A stretch of DNA of 64,000 bases, taken from assembly GCF_001429605.1 (NCBI RefSeq), contig NZ_LMSS01000002.1, positions 228,618 through 292,617 of the forward strand, in the 5' to 3' direction. The translations under genes and the position numbers were made by a program. Below are positions 1 through 8,140 of this stretch, one piece after another. Positions within the stretch are counted from its first letter, which is position 1. Each line of letters begins with the position of its first letter. Source of the stretch: Phycicoccus sp. Soil802. GTDB taxonomy: Bacteria > Actinomycetota > Actinomycetes > Actinomycetales > Dermatophilaceae. A model generated the notes under the pieces. That model worked only from the letters and a program-made list of their open reading frames with translations, was not told the origin of the DNA and ran no database searches.

Positions 1-20
1 GGACAGGTTCCAACCTGTCC
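1..20. repeat. Inverted repeat downstream of dadA
   Basis: Arms of nine bases (GGACAGGTT and AACCTGTCC) flank a two-base centre. The repeat sits about 56 bases past the stop codon of the leftward D-amino-acid dehydrogenase gene, so it may act as a terminator hairpin. It touches the window edge and may be longer. No T-tract is visible inside the window. Confidence 0.45.
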
Positions 21-76
21 GCCATCCAGCAGTCCTTGCTAGCAAAGGTTCCTCGCGGAGGTCCCTTGCAGGGTCG

Positions 77-1345
77 TCAGCGCATCGGGTCGAACGGCTT
101 GAGCTGCTCGACCTGCTTGCCGGTGACCATCGTCTCGGCGAGGAGGCGACCGGTGACCGGGCCGAGGGTGATGCCCCACATGCCGTGGCCACCGGCGGCG
201 AAGACGCGCGGCGACTTCGTGGCACCGATCAGCGGCAGGCCGTCGACGGTGCAGGGGCGCGAGCCGACCCACTCGTCCTGGCGGTTGTCGAGGTCGGCGC
301 CGCGCAGGAGCGGGCGGGCGGCCTCGGCGATGGCCTGGATGCGGCGCTGGTCGAGCGCGGCCTCGGGCTTGCGGAACTCCATCATCCCGGCGACGCGGAG
401 GCGGTCACCGATCGGCGTGCAGGCAACCCGTTGGGCGGGGAAGTAGACCGGGCCGTTGGGCACGTGGTCGATGGCGACCGAGAAGGAGTAGCCGCGGCCG
501 GCCTGCACGACGTTCTTCACGCCGAACTGCCGCGCGAGCTTGCCGAGCCAGGCGCCGGTCGCGAGGACGGCGGCGTCGAACTCCTCGACCGAGCCCTCCG
601 CGGTGGTGACGACCACGCCGGTGCCGGTGTCGCGGATGTCGGCGACGGTGGCGGCGTCCATGATCTTGCCGCCGCGCGCCCGCACCGAGTCGGCGAGGGC
701 GTGCACGTAGGTGCCCGGGTCGATGAAGCGCTGGCCCTTGAGCAGGATCGCGGCGCCGATCTCGTCGGACAGGCTCGGCTCGATGGCGCGGGCCTGGTCA
801 CCGGTGAGGGCGTCGAACTCGATGTCCTGGCCGGCGGCGTGGATGTGCTCGATCTCCTCGAGCAGGGTCACCCGCTCGGCCTCGGTGCGGTAGGACGCGA
901 GGAACGACTTGGCCTCACGGGTCTCGGCCTGCACGCCACCGTCACGCAGGAGGTCGAAGCTCTCGAGCGACAGGTCGTTGACCGGCACGAGCGAGCCCAT
1001 CGCCTTCTTCCACTGCTTCATCGTCGAGTTCCTGGTGAACCCGGTGACGAACTTGAGGAACTTGGGGTCGGCACTCGGCGGCACGTAGACCGGCGAGCTC
1101 GGCGACAGCACGGCGCGCAGCCCGTACTTCAGGACGGCCGGCTCCGGCAGCGGCGTCGCGATGCCGGGGGTCAGCCACCCGGCGTTGCCCCACGACGAAC
1201 CTGCGGCGACACCCTCGCGGTCGAGGACGGTCACCTCCACACCGTGCTCCTGGAGGAACCAGGCGGTCGACAGACCGACCATGCCGGCGCCGACGACGGC
1301 GACGCGCTGGGGGACGGGGAGACCTGCTGCAGTGATGGGAGCCAT
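77..1345 (-). CDS. dadA: D-amino-acid dehydrogenase, FAD-dependent
   Basis: A 422-residue FAD oxidoreductase of the DadA/glycine-oxidase-like (DAO) family, which oxidatively deaminates D-amino acids to 2-oxo acids and passes electrons to the respiratory chain. The N-terminal dinucleotide-binding motif VGAGMVGLSTAWFLQEHG begins about residue 14. The C-terminal FAD contact reads GGHGMWGITLGPVTGRL. Length matches the family (about 410-430). The ATG start puts the Rossmann motif near the N-terminus; the frame stays open upstream only through the divergent regulator, so longer starts are rejected. It is divergent from a PucR-family regulator with an inverted repeat between them. D-hydroxyproline dehydrogenase is an alternative specificity within the same family. 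Confidence 0.85.
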   Translation of the reverse strand: MAPITAAGLPVPQRVAVVGAGMVGLSTAWFLQEHGVEVTVLDREGVAAGSSWGNAGWLTPGIATPLPEPAVLKYGLRAVLSPSSPVYVPPSADPKFLKFVTGFTRNSTMKQWKKAMGSLVPVNDLSLESFDLLRDGGVQAETREAKSFLASYRTEAERVTLLEEIEHIHAAGQDIEFDALTGDQARAIEPSLSDEIGAAILLKGQRFIDPGTYVHALADSVRARGGKIMDAATVADIRDTGTGVVVTTAEGSVEEFDAAVLATGAWLGKLARQFGVKNVVQAGRGYSFSVAIDHVPNGPVYFPAQRVACTPIGDRLRVAGMMEFRKPEAALDQRRIQAIAEAARPLLRGADLDNRQDEWVGSRPCTVDGLPLIGATKSPRVFAAGGHGMWGITLGPVTGRLLAETMVTGKQVEQLKPFDPMR

Positions 1346-1411
1346 AGATCGAGAGTGACAGCGCAGCCGGTATGCCGCCTTGGGCCGGGCGCATGAATCC
1401 CACGACGTGAC

Positions 1412-1428
1412 TTGTGCCGGGAGCACAA
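1412..1428. promoter_or_regulatory. Candidate operator between dadA and pucR-like gene
   Basis: A perfect inverted repeat TTGTGC-N5-GCACAA lies in the region between two divergent genes. It is the natural candidate for a binding site of the adjacent PucR-family regulator. It overlaps a possible TTG start of that regulator at 1412, which argues for the later GTG start at 1448. Confidence 0.5.
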
Positions 1429-1447
1429 ACAGGAGCACCCTGAGCAG

Positions 1448-2968
1448 GTGCTCGCCGTCACCGACCTCGTGGCCACCCTCGGGGGCCTGCTGACCCTCGG
1501 GGTGCCGCATCCGGGTGCGGAGGTCGACGACCTGACCATCGCCGAGCCCGGCCAGGGGATCGTGGGCCAGCCGGGCGACCTCGTCCTCGGCGTCGGCGTC
1601 GAGTCGGCCGAGTCGGCGGCCGACCTCGTGCGGCGGGCCGCCGAGGCGGGTGCGGGTGGCGTCGTGCTGCGGCGTGGCATCGCCCGGCGACGCACCGTCC
1701 GGGACCGGGCCCGGCGCAGCGGGATCGCCCTCGTCGAGCTCGCGGAGCAGGCGTCGTGGGCCCACCTGGTCTGGCTGCTCCGCGGGGTCATCGACCGCGC
1801 CGCCGTGGGCCCCGGGCGCCGTGCCGACGCCCCCGTGCAGGACGACCTGTTCGCGCTCGCCGACGCGGCCGCAGCCCTGGTCGACGCCCCCGTCACCATC
1901 GAGGACGCCCAGTCGCGGGTGCTGGCCTACTCCTCCAAGCAGGACCTCACCGACCCGGCCCGCGTCTCGACCATCGTCGGCCGCCGCGTGCCCGACGAGG
2001 TGCTCGCGACCTTGCGGGCACAGGGCGTCTTCCGCCGGCTCGCCCGGTCCGCCGAGCCCGTCTTCGTCCCGGCCTCGGGTGGCACCAAGCCCCGCCTGGT
2101 CATCCCCGTGCGCGCGGGGGGTGAGTGGCTCGGCTCGATCTGGGCCGTGGTCGAGGAACGCCCCCCGGCCGCCCTCGTGACCGAGCTGGTCCAGACCTCC
2201 TCGGTGGTGGCGTTGCACCTGCTCCGGCTGCGGGCCCAGGCCGACCTGTCCCGCCGGGTCGCCGCCGACCGCCTGCGCGGCGTCCTGGCCGGCAACACCA
2301 GCGGCGCCGCCGACTGGCTGCCGGCCGGTCCGTGGCGCGTCGTCGCCCTGGGCGGCGAGGGTGACCCGGTGCGCCTGCTCGACCTCTGGGAGTCGGTCTG
2401 CCGGCGGCACGCCTGGAACCAGCCGCTGCTCGCCGACCTCGACGGCCGTGGGTATGCCGTGGTGCGGGACAGCGACGAGACGTCACCCGGGACGTGGGCC
2501 TGGCTGGTCGGCGTGGTCGCGCAGGCCCGTGCCGAGTCGCTGGCGCTGACCGCGCGGGCCGGCCGCCCGGCATACGCACCGGGGGAGCTGGAGCGCTCGC
2601 GCGGTGAGGCGCAGGAGACCGACCGGGTCGTGGATCCGGCCGTGGCCGTGGCGGCGCACGAGGAGGTGTGGGCCGAGGTCACCATCGCCCGGGCCGCGGG
2701 CACGCTGGTCGGAGCCCCCCTCGGCCCACTCGCGGTGCTGCGGGAACACGACGCCGAGCAGCACAGTGACTACCTGCGCACGCTGGCCGCCTGGCTGGAC
2801 CATCCCGGTGCGCCCACCAGCGCCGCGCGCTCGATCCACGTGCACCCCAACACGATGCGCTACCGGATGGCCCGCATCGCCGACCTCGCTGGGCTCGACC
2901 TCGACGACGCCACCGTGCGGCTCGCCGTGCGACTCCAGCTCGCCGCGGCCGGTCAGTCGTTCCAGTAG
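1448..2968 (+). CDS. PucR-family transcriptional regulator
   Basis: About 506 residues. The N-terminal region (residues 1-120, with VTDLVATLGGLLTLGVPHPGAEVDDL shortened here to its start VTDLVATLGG) matches the purine-catabolism PucR domain. The C-terminal 60 residues hold the HTH_30 helix-turn-helix, with the typical IHVHPNTMRYRMARI. The middle is GAF/GGDEF-like as in CdaR/PucR proteins. Such proteins activate catabolic genes in response to a substrate; the divergent dadA makes D-amino acid or proline/hydroxyproline catabolism the likely target (inference). GTG at 1448 is preferred because the TTG at 1412 lies inside the inverted repeat. The 3' end overlaps the convergent cupin gene by 16 bases. 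Confidence 0.8.
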   Translation: MLAVTDLVATLGGLLTLGVPHPGAEVDDLTIAEPGQGIVGQPGDLVLGVGVESAESAADLVRRAAEAGAGGVVLRRGIARRRTVRDRARRSGIALVELAEQASWAHLVWLLRGVIDRAAVGPGRRADAPVQDDLFALADAAAALVDAPVTIEDAQSRVLAYSSKQDLTDPARVSTIVGRRVPDEVLATLRAQGVFRRLARSAEPVFVPASGGTKPRLVIPVRAGGEWLGSIWAVVEERPPAALVTELVQTSSVVALHLLRLRAQADLSRRVAADRLRGVLAGNTSGAADWLPAGPWRVVALGGEGDPVRLLDLWESVCRRHAWNQPLLADLDGRGYAVVRDSDETSPGTWAWLVGVVAQARAESLALTARAGRPAYAPGELERSRGEAQETDRVVDPAVAVAAHEEVWAEVTIARAAGTLVGAPLGPLAVLREHDAEQHSDYLRTLAAWLDHPGAPTSAARSIHVHPNTMRYRMARIADLAGLDLDDATVRLAVRLQLAAAGQSFQ

Positions 2969-3441
2969 TTGTCGTGGTGGCGCATGAACTCGTCGCGTTC
3001 CTGGTCGGTCATGGTCTCGCCGGCGGCGACCCGGGCGAGGCCCTCGAAGTAGGCCTCGCGAGGGGCGCCGGGCGCGAAGTGCAGCAGCATCGACGCCGGG
3101 CCCGACTCGTTGTGGAACCCGTGCAGCCCACCCGGCGGCACGTGCACGTAGTCACCCGGACGAGTGGTGTTCCAGCCCTTGCCGTCGAAGATGCTCACCT
3201 CACCGGACAGCACGTAGAAGGACTCGGCGAGGGTCCTGTGGAAGTGCGAGTCGGGGCCTGACCGCGGCCCCGCGAACTCCCACCGGTAGAGGCCGAACAA
3301 CCGTCCGGTGGACTCGCCGGTCGACAGGTAGTGCACCCGGTTTCCGTTGGGGTAGAGGACATCCGGCTCCGCGTCGCTCAGGCGGATGGTCGCGCTGACC
3401 TCACCCGTGGTGCCGTCGTAGAGGGGCGGTGGATAGCTCAT
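2953..3441 (-). CDS. Small cupin-domain protein
   Basis: A 162-residue single-domain cupin. The central barrel motifs read SHFHRTLAESFYVLSGEVSIF and PGDYVHVPPGGLHGFHN, supplying the His/Glu metal ligands (H-x-H, E, and the later H). The C-terminal tail TDQERDEFMRHHDNYW is typical of quercetin-dioxygenase-like cupins in actinobacteria, but the substrate is unknown. An alternative ATG nine bases upstream (MAGMSYPP) is possible. The stop overlaps the end of the convergent PucR gene; the MarR gene starts a separate unit upstream. Confidence 0.8.
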   Translation of the reverse strand: MSYPPPLYDGTTGEVSATIRLSDAEPDVLYPNGNRVHYLSTGESTGRLFGLYRWEFAGPRSGPDSHFHRTLAESFYVLSGEVSIFDGKGWNTTRPGDYVHVPPGGLHGFHNESGPASMLLHFAPGAPREAYFEGLARVAAGETMTDQERDEFMRHHDNYWND

Positions 3442-3508
3442 GCCTGCCATCCTGCCCGGGCGGCCGCGAGCGCGCGACGGGTGCGCGCAGCCGGGGGCGG
3501 CGCCGGCG

Positions 3509-3964
3509 TCAGACCGCGACGGCGGCCGGGAGCCGGTGCAGCGCGTCGACGAGGGGAGCCAGCTCCGGGGTCTGCTCGGCTTGTCGGATGGTGTCCTCGA
3601 GCACGCGGTCATGCGTCGGCCGGGCCGCCTCGAGGAGCTTGACCCCGGAGCGGGTGAGCTCGGTGTAGATGCCCCGACGGTCGTCGGCGCAGAGGATCCG
3701 CCGGATCAGCTTGCGGTCCTCGAGCCGGTTGACCAGGCGCGTCGTCGCACTGTTGGACAGTGCCGCCGCGCGGGCCAGCTGCGACATCCGCATGTGCCAG
3801 CCGTCCTGTCGGGAGAGGGCGTCGAGCACGGTGAACTCCACCACCGACAGGTCGTGGGCGCTGGTGAGCTCACGCTCGAGCGCCGACTCGATCAACCCGT
3901 GCAGCGCGGCGAGGGTCCGCCAGCCCTGGGCGCGCACCTCGACGGCATCGTCTGCGATTCCCAT
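3509..3964 (-). CDS. MarR-family transcriptional regulator
   Basis: A 151-residue winged-helix repressor. The recognition helix region MRMSQLARAAALSNSATTRLVNRLEDRKLI and the wing CADDRRGIYTELTRSG are standard for MarR. Length is as usual for the family. It is divergent from an MFS exporter, with TTGCAAC-type repeats between, so it probably represses both genes and is released by a small lipophilic or phenolic ligand (family knowledge plus context). The ATG at 3964 is chosen because it gives the normal N-terminus; an upstream in-frame ATG would lie inside the operator region. Confidence 0.85.
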   Translation of the reverse strand: MGIADDAVEVRAQGWRTLAALHGLIESALERELTSAHDLSVVEFTVLDALSRQDGWHMRMSQLARAAALSNSATTRLVNRLEDRKLIRRILCADDRRGIYTELTRSGVKLLEAARPTHDRVLEDTIRQAEQTPELAPLVDALHRLPAAVAV

Positions 3965-3984
3965 GTCTGCATCATAACCCGCAT

Positions 3985-4036
3985 TTGCAACAACCCGCGC
4001 GTGCAACTATCTTGCAACATACGCTGGTTGTTGCAC
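3985..4036. promoter_or_regulatory. Candidate MarR operator repeats
   Basis: Between marR and the MFS gene are TTGCAACAACC (3985), GTGCAAC-TATC-TTGCAAC (4001-4018) and GGTTGTTGCAC (4026). The first and last form an inverted repeat, the middle pair a direct repeat, and TTGCAACA/TGTTGCAC (4012/4029) a second inverted repeat. The spacing and AT-rich character fit a MarR dimer site controlling both divergent promoters. Confidence 0.65.
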
Positions 4037-4107
4037 ACGCGGCATACCGGCTCGGGAAACCCGGAGACCACGAGACCCGACACTCCGACCGCACGGAAAG
4101 GCACGAC

Positions 4108-5304
4108 ATGCCCCTCGGACTCCTCGCCCTCGCCATCGGGGGCTTCGGCATCGGGCTCACCGAGTTCGTCATCGCGGGGCTGCTGCCCGACGTGGCGGCG
4201 GACTACGGCGTCGACGAGGCCGCGGCCGGCTGGCTGATCTCGGGCTATGCGCTGAGCGTGGCCCTCGGGGCAATCGGCCTCACCGCGGCGGTCACCCGGT
4301 TCAACCGCAAGCACGTGCTCACCGCCCTGATGGTGCTCTTCATCGCGGGCAACCTCGTCTCGGCGAACGCCCCCACCTACGAGGTGATGCTCCTCGGGCG
4401 GATCCTGGCGGCGCTGACCCACGGCGCGTTCTTCGGCATCGGCTCGGTCGTCGCCGCCAGCCTGGTCGCACCGGAGAAGAAGGCCGGCGCGATCGCGATG
4501 ATGTTCGCCGGGCTGACCACGGCCAACGTGCTGGGCGTGCCCTTCGGCACCCTGCTCGGCCAACAGCTCGGGTGGCGCGCGACCTTCTGGGCGATCAGCG
4601 TGATCGGCGTGCTCGCCCTCGTCGGCATGGCCACCCTCGTGCCGTCGCAGCCGGTGTCGGCCACTGACGCGGGGCTGCGCGGAGAGCTGGGGGCGTTCCG
4701 GTCGGGCCAGGTGTGGCTGTCCCTGCTCGTGACCGTGCTCGGCTTCGGCGGGATGTTCGGCGCCTTCACCTACATCGCCTACACCCTCACCGAGGTGTCC
4801 GGCTTCGCGTCCTCCACCGTCCCGTGGCTGCTGGTGCTCTTCGGGGTCGGCCTCTTCGTCGGCAACTGGGTGGGTGGACGCGCGGCCGACCGCTCGGTCC
4901 CCGGCACGCTCACCGTGGTGCTCGCGACGCTCACTGTCGTGATGGGGGGCTTCGCGCTCACCGCCTCCTCGCCGGTCCTGGCCGTGGTGGGGCTGGTGCT
5001 CATGGGTGGCTTCGGGTTCGCCACCGTGCCGGGGCTGCAGATGCGGATCATGACGTATGCCGGCTCGGCACCGACGCTGGCCAGCGGCGCCAACATCGCG
5101 GCGTTCAACGTCGGCAACGCCGCAGGTGCGTGGCTCGGCGGGCTCACCATCACCGCAGGGCTCGGCTATGCCTCGACCATCTGGGACGGCGCCGCGCTCA
5201 GCCTCGGCGCCCTGGTGGTGCTGCTGGTCGCCGAACGCCTCGCCCTCCGCTCGTCCGCCATCTCCGAGCCTCGCCTCGAGCCTGCGGCATCCGCGAGTCT
5301 TTGA
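4108..5304 (+). CDS. MFS transporter, DHA1/AraJ-like drug or sugar efflux
   Basis: A 398-residue, twelve-helix major facilitator. It opens with LALAIGGFGIGLTEFVIAGLLPDVA, the classic start of AraJ/Cmx-type DHA1 exporters, and keeps the loop LGRILAALTHGAFFGIG and the mid-protein GNWVGGRAADR motif-A copy. Such proteins export drugs or arabinose-like sugars by proton antiport. The ATG at 4108 follows a GGAAAGG ribosome site and gives the conserved N-terminus. MarR repression from the divergent gene is likely. A hairpin follows the stop codon directly. Confidence 0.85.
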   Translation: MPLGLLALAIGGFGIGLTEFVIAGLLPDVAADYGVDEAAAGWLISGYALSVALGAIGLTAAVTRFNRKHVLTALMVLFIAGNLVSANAPTYEVMLLGRILAALTHGAFFGIGSVVAASLVAPEKKAGAIAMMFAGLTTANVLGVPFGTLLGQQLGWRATFWAISVIGVLALVGMATLVPSQPVSATDAGLRGELGAFRSGQVWLSLLVTVLGFGGMFGAFTYIAYTLTEVSGFASSTVPWLLVLFGVGLFVGNWVGGRAADRSVPGTLTVVLATLTVVMGGFALTASSPVLAVVGLVLMGGFGFATVPGLQMRIMTYAGSAPTLASGANIAAFNVGNAAGAWLGGLTITAGLGYASTIWDGAALSLGALVVLLVAERLALRSSAISEPRLEPAASASL

Positions 5305-5339
5305 CGGGTTGACCCCACCCGGGCGTGGTCAACCCATCA
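5302..5339. terminator. Bidirectional hairpin between MFS and xylB
   Basis: GGGTTGACC (5306-5314) pairs perfectly with GGTCAACCC (5327-5335), extendable by TGA/TCA with one mismatch. It lies between two convergent genes and overlaps the MFS stop codon, so it probably terminates both transcripts. Confidence 0.7.
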
Positions 5340-5361
5340 AGGACTCGGCTCGTGGGTCGGG

Positions 5362-6780
5362 TCAGGAGGGGTGGAGGCTGGCCAGCAGGGTGGCGTAGCG
5401 GTCGAGGACGGCGGTGCCCTCGCCGGTGACGGGTGGGTCGAGGGTGGCCTCGTACCTGACCTCCCACTCGGGCGGGTGGTCGTCCCCGCCCAGCACCCAC
5501 GCGGCCTGGCGGGCGGCGCCCAGCCCGACGTACTCACCGGGCTCCGGGATCGCGACCGGCACGCCGAAGAGGCCGGGCGCGACGGCTCGCACCGCGGCCG
5601 AGGCGGCGGCCCCGCCGATCAGCACCACGCGCTCGACGGGCAGGCCGAGCCGCCGCACGTCGGCCACCCCGGCGACGAGGTTGGCGAGCATCCCCTCCAC
5701 CGCGGCCCGGGCGAGGTTCTCCGGGGTGGCGTTCGCGCGGGTGAGGCCCCCGAGGGTGCCGGTGGCGTCGGGCAGGTTGGGGCTGCGTTCGCCGTCGAGG
5801 TAGGGGAGCAGCGTCAGCCCACCCGCCCCGGGCGCGGCCGCGAGGGCGAGCCGGTCGAGCCCGGCGAGGTCGGTGCCGAGCAGCTGGGCGGCAGCGGTCA
5901 GCACCCGGGCCGCGTTGAGGGTCGCCATCAGCGGCAGGTGGCCGCCGGACGCACTCGCGAACGACGCGATCAGGCCGTTGGGGTCGGCCACCGGCCGGTC
6001 GGCATCGGCAAAGACGGCGCCGCTGGTGCCGAGGGAGACCACGACGTCGCCAGGGCGCAGCCCCAGCCCGAGCGCGGCCCCGGCGTTGTCGCCCGTGCCG
6101 GGTCCGACGACCATCCCGAGATCGGTGCGGCCCGCGACCTCGTGGGGCCCCAGGACTGTGGGCACCCCGAAGACCCGTCCGAGGGCGAGCTCCTGGAGCT
6201 CGGGGAGGTAGGAGTTGTCGGTGCTGGAGAAGTAGCCGGTGCCGGAGGCGTCACCGCGGTCGGTGGTGTAACGCTCGAAGCCGTTGCCCTGCTTGAGGAT
6301 CTGCGCGGTCAGCCAGTCGTGCGGGAGGACCACGTCGTGCACCCGCGCGGCATTGTCGGGCTCGTGCTCGGCCAGCCACCGCACCTTGGTCACGGTGAAG
6401 CTGGGGACCAGGGCAGACCCGGTGCGGCGCACCCACTCCTGCGGCCCACCCAGCTCGTCGGTGAGGTCACGGGCGGACTGCGCGGAGCGGGTGTCGTTCC
6501 ACAACAACGCCTCCCGCACCACCGCACCGGACTCGTCGAGGGCGCACATGCCGTGCTGCTGCCCACCGACCGCGATGCCGGCGACGTCGTCGAGCAGCCC
6601 GTCGGCCGTCGCCGTGGTGAAGGCGTCCCACCACCGGTCGGGGTGCACCGACGTGCCGTCAGGGTGCGGCGCCCGTCCGGAGCGGACGATCTCACCGGTC
6701 GCGGCGTCGCAGACGACGACCTTGGTCGACTGCGTGGACGAGTCGACACCCGCGACGAGGGTGCGAGGGGCGTCGGGCAT
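5362..6780 (-). CDS. xylB: Xylulokinase (FGGY family)
   Basis: A 472-residue sugar kinase that phosphorylates D-xylulose to xylulose 5-phosphate. It shows the N-terminal phosphate motif VAGVDSSTQSTKVVV, the substrate loop GGQQHGMCALD, VSLGTSGAVFA, and the ADENOSINE-type C-terminal motif VLIGGAAASAAVRAVAP. Length fits XylB. ATG at 6780 gives the canonical start; the frame upstream has no better site. It is divergent from a SorC-family regulator and lies 10 kb from a xylFGH-like importer in the same window. Another FGGY kinase specificity (ribulokinase, gluconokinase) is less likely given the GQQHG motif. Confidence 0.87.
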   Translation of the reverse strand: MPDAPRTLVAGVDSSTQSTKVVVCDAATGEIVRSGRAPHPDGTSVHPDRWWDAFTTATADGLLDDVAGIAVGGQQHGMCALDESGAVVREALLWNDTRSAQSARDLTDELGGPQEWVRRTGSALVPSFTVTKVRWLAEHEPDNAARVHDVVLPHDWLTAQILKQGNGFERYTTDRGDASGTGYFSSTDNSYLPELQELALGRVFGVPTVLGPHEVAGRTDLGMVVGPGTGDNAGAALGLGLRPGDVVVSLGTSGAVFADADRPVADPNGLIASFASASGGHLPLMATLNAARVLTAAAQLLGTDLAGLDRLALAAAPGAGGLTLLPYLDGERSPNLPDATGTLGGLTRANATPENLARAAVEGMLANLVAGVADVRRLGLPVERVVLIGGAAASAAVRAVAPGLFGVPVAIPEPGEYVGLGAARQAAWVLGGDDHPPEWEVRYEATLDPPVTGEGTAVLDRYATLLASLHPS

Positions 6781-6910
6781 GAAGGCCTCCGGGACGGGCG
6801 GGCAGGGCGACCGTAGGGTCGGCACGAGATGCGCTGCTGGTGGTGCCGGTCAGGCTCTCACGCCCGGCCCGTCACCGCCTCCGTCGACATCCCGGGCCTG
6901 GTTGACTGTC

Positions 6911-6934
6911 GCTCAGATGAGCGCGATGATGCGC
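6911..6934. promoter_or_regulatory. Candidate SorC-family operator
   Basis: GCTCA-GA-TGAGC (6911-6922) is a perfect inverted repeat, followed by GCGC-GATGAT-GCGC. It lies in the 214-base region between xylB and the divergent sugar-binding regulator, just after a TTGACT box at 6902. A regulator site controlling both genes is inferred. Confidence 0.4.
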
Positions 6935-6994
6935 AAACGAGTTCGTCGAGCATGTCGGCGCACCCCGGACCCTGTCAATGGGAAGGACGGACAC

Positions 6995-7936
6995 GTGGAG
7001 GACGACGGACCCGCCGAGCTCGTGATGCTCGCGGCGGTCGCGCGCCGCCACTACCTCCAGAACCAGTCGAAGGTCGAGATCGCCGACGAGCTGGGGATCA
7101 GCCGTTTCAAGGTCGCCCGGATGCTGGAGGCCGCCCGGCAGCGGGGCCTGGTCCGGATCGAGATCGTGCGGCAGGGGTCGCTCGACGTCGACCTGTCGGC
7201 GCGGCTCCAGGAGCGGTTCGGACTTGCGCACGCGGTCGTCGTCGACACCGCCGATGCCGACCCGGGAGCCGTGCGTCACCAGCTCGGCCGGGCGGCCGCC
7301 GACCTGCTCGCCGAGGTGCTCGTCGAGGGTGACGTGCTGGGCCTGCCCTGGTCGCGCAACGTCAATGCGATGGTCGGCGCCCTGACCAGCCTTCCGCGCG
7401 TCGACGTCGTGCAGCTGACCGGGGCGATCGCCCTCCCTGACCTCGACAGCAGCGCCGTGGACATCGTCCGCCGCGCAGCACGCGTGTCCGGAGGTAGGGC
7501 ATTTGTCTTCTATGCGCCATTCGTCCTGGACAGCAAATCCAGCGCCGATGCGCTGCGCCGTCAGCCGGCCGTCGTGGACGGCCTGGCTCGGGCCTCCGGC
7601 GTGACCAAGGCCGTCGTCGGCATCGGCGGCTGGCAGCCGGGCGAGTCGACGATCCATGACCTCCTCGACGCGGCCGAGCAGCGCGACCTGACCGCCCGGG
7701 GAGTCATCGGCGAGCTGGCTGGCATCTTCTTCGATGCGAGCGGAAAACCGTTGCGCCCCAAGGTCGCTGCGCGTCTCATCACCATGGACCCCGACGACCT
7801 GACCCGGGTCCCGGAGGTCATCGCGGTGGTCTCCGGAGCCTCGAAGTCGACGGCCGTGCACGCCGCGCTCGACGGTGGGCTGGTGCAGGGACTCGTGGTC
7901 GACGCGACGCTGGCCGACGTGCTGCTCGCGGGCTGA
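6995..7936 (+). CDS. SorC/DeoR-like sugar-binding transcriptional regulator
   Basis: A 313-residue regulator. The N-terminal HTH reads RRHYLQNQSKVEIADELGISRFKVARMLEAARQRGLV, followed by the SorC/CggR sugar-phosphate-binding domain with the effector loops LGLPWSRNVNAM and VVGIGGWQPGES. The GTG at 6995 follows GGAAGGA; a nearby ATG at 6978 is out of frame. The divergent xylulokinase is the obvious target, with a sugar phosphate as likely effector (inference). Bases are chromosomal in style. Confidence 0.83.
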   Translation: MEDDGPAELVMLAAVARRHYLQNQSKVEIADELGISRFKVARMLEAARQRGLVRIEIVRQGSLDVDLSARLQERFGLAHAVVVDTADADPGAVRHQLGRAAADLLAEVLVEGDVLGLPWSRNVNAMVGALTSLPRVDVVQLTGAIALPDLDSSAVDIVRRAARVSGGRAFVFYAPFVLDSKSSADALRRQPAVVDGLARASGVTKAVVGIGGWQPGESTIHDLLDAAEQRDLTARGVIGELAGIFFDASGKPLRPKVAARLITMDPDDLTRVPEVIAVVSGASKSTAVHAALDGGLVQGLVVDATLADVLLAG

Positions 7937-8106
7937 CCCACCCCCTCGACGCACCGGTCAGTCCGGCGGTTCGTCAGTCCGCTCCTGGCCCGCAAACCCC
8001 GTCGCGTTTGGTCGCCCCGGAAATCGGGTAGATGGCACGTAACCGACCAACAACGCGAACGGCACCTCTTGCACTATTCGCTCGGGGGTGGCATGGTCGA
8101 AACAGA

Positions 8107-8120
8107 TGTAAGCGCTTTCA
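8107..8120. promoter_or_regulatory. LacI-type operator
   Basis: TGTAAGCGCTTTCA has the AAGCGCTT core of LacI/CcpA-family operators. It sits 20 bases before the GTG of the LacI-family gene. The site lies inside a longer open frame, so it supports the downstream start and suggests autoregulation of the operon that follows. Confidence 0.7.
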
Positions 8121-8140
8121 ACGATGAGAGAGGCAGACCT

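Noticed and set aside
1346-2410. Extension of the dadA frame upstream to 2410
   Set aside because: The frame runs antisense through the divergent PucR regulator. The N-terminal Rossmann motif fixes the start near 1345.
6278-6994. Upstream extension of the SorC-family regulator
   Set aside because: The frame stays open through antisense xylB, but the helix-turn-helix begins about 15 residues after GTG 6995, which has a good ribosome site.
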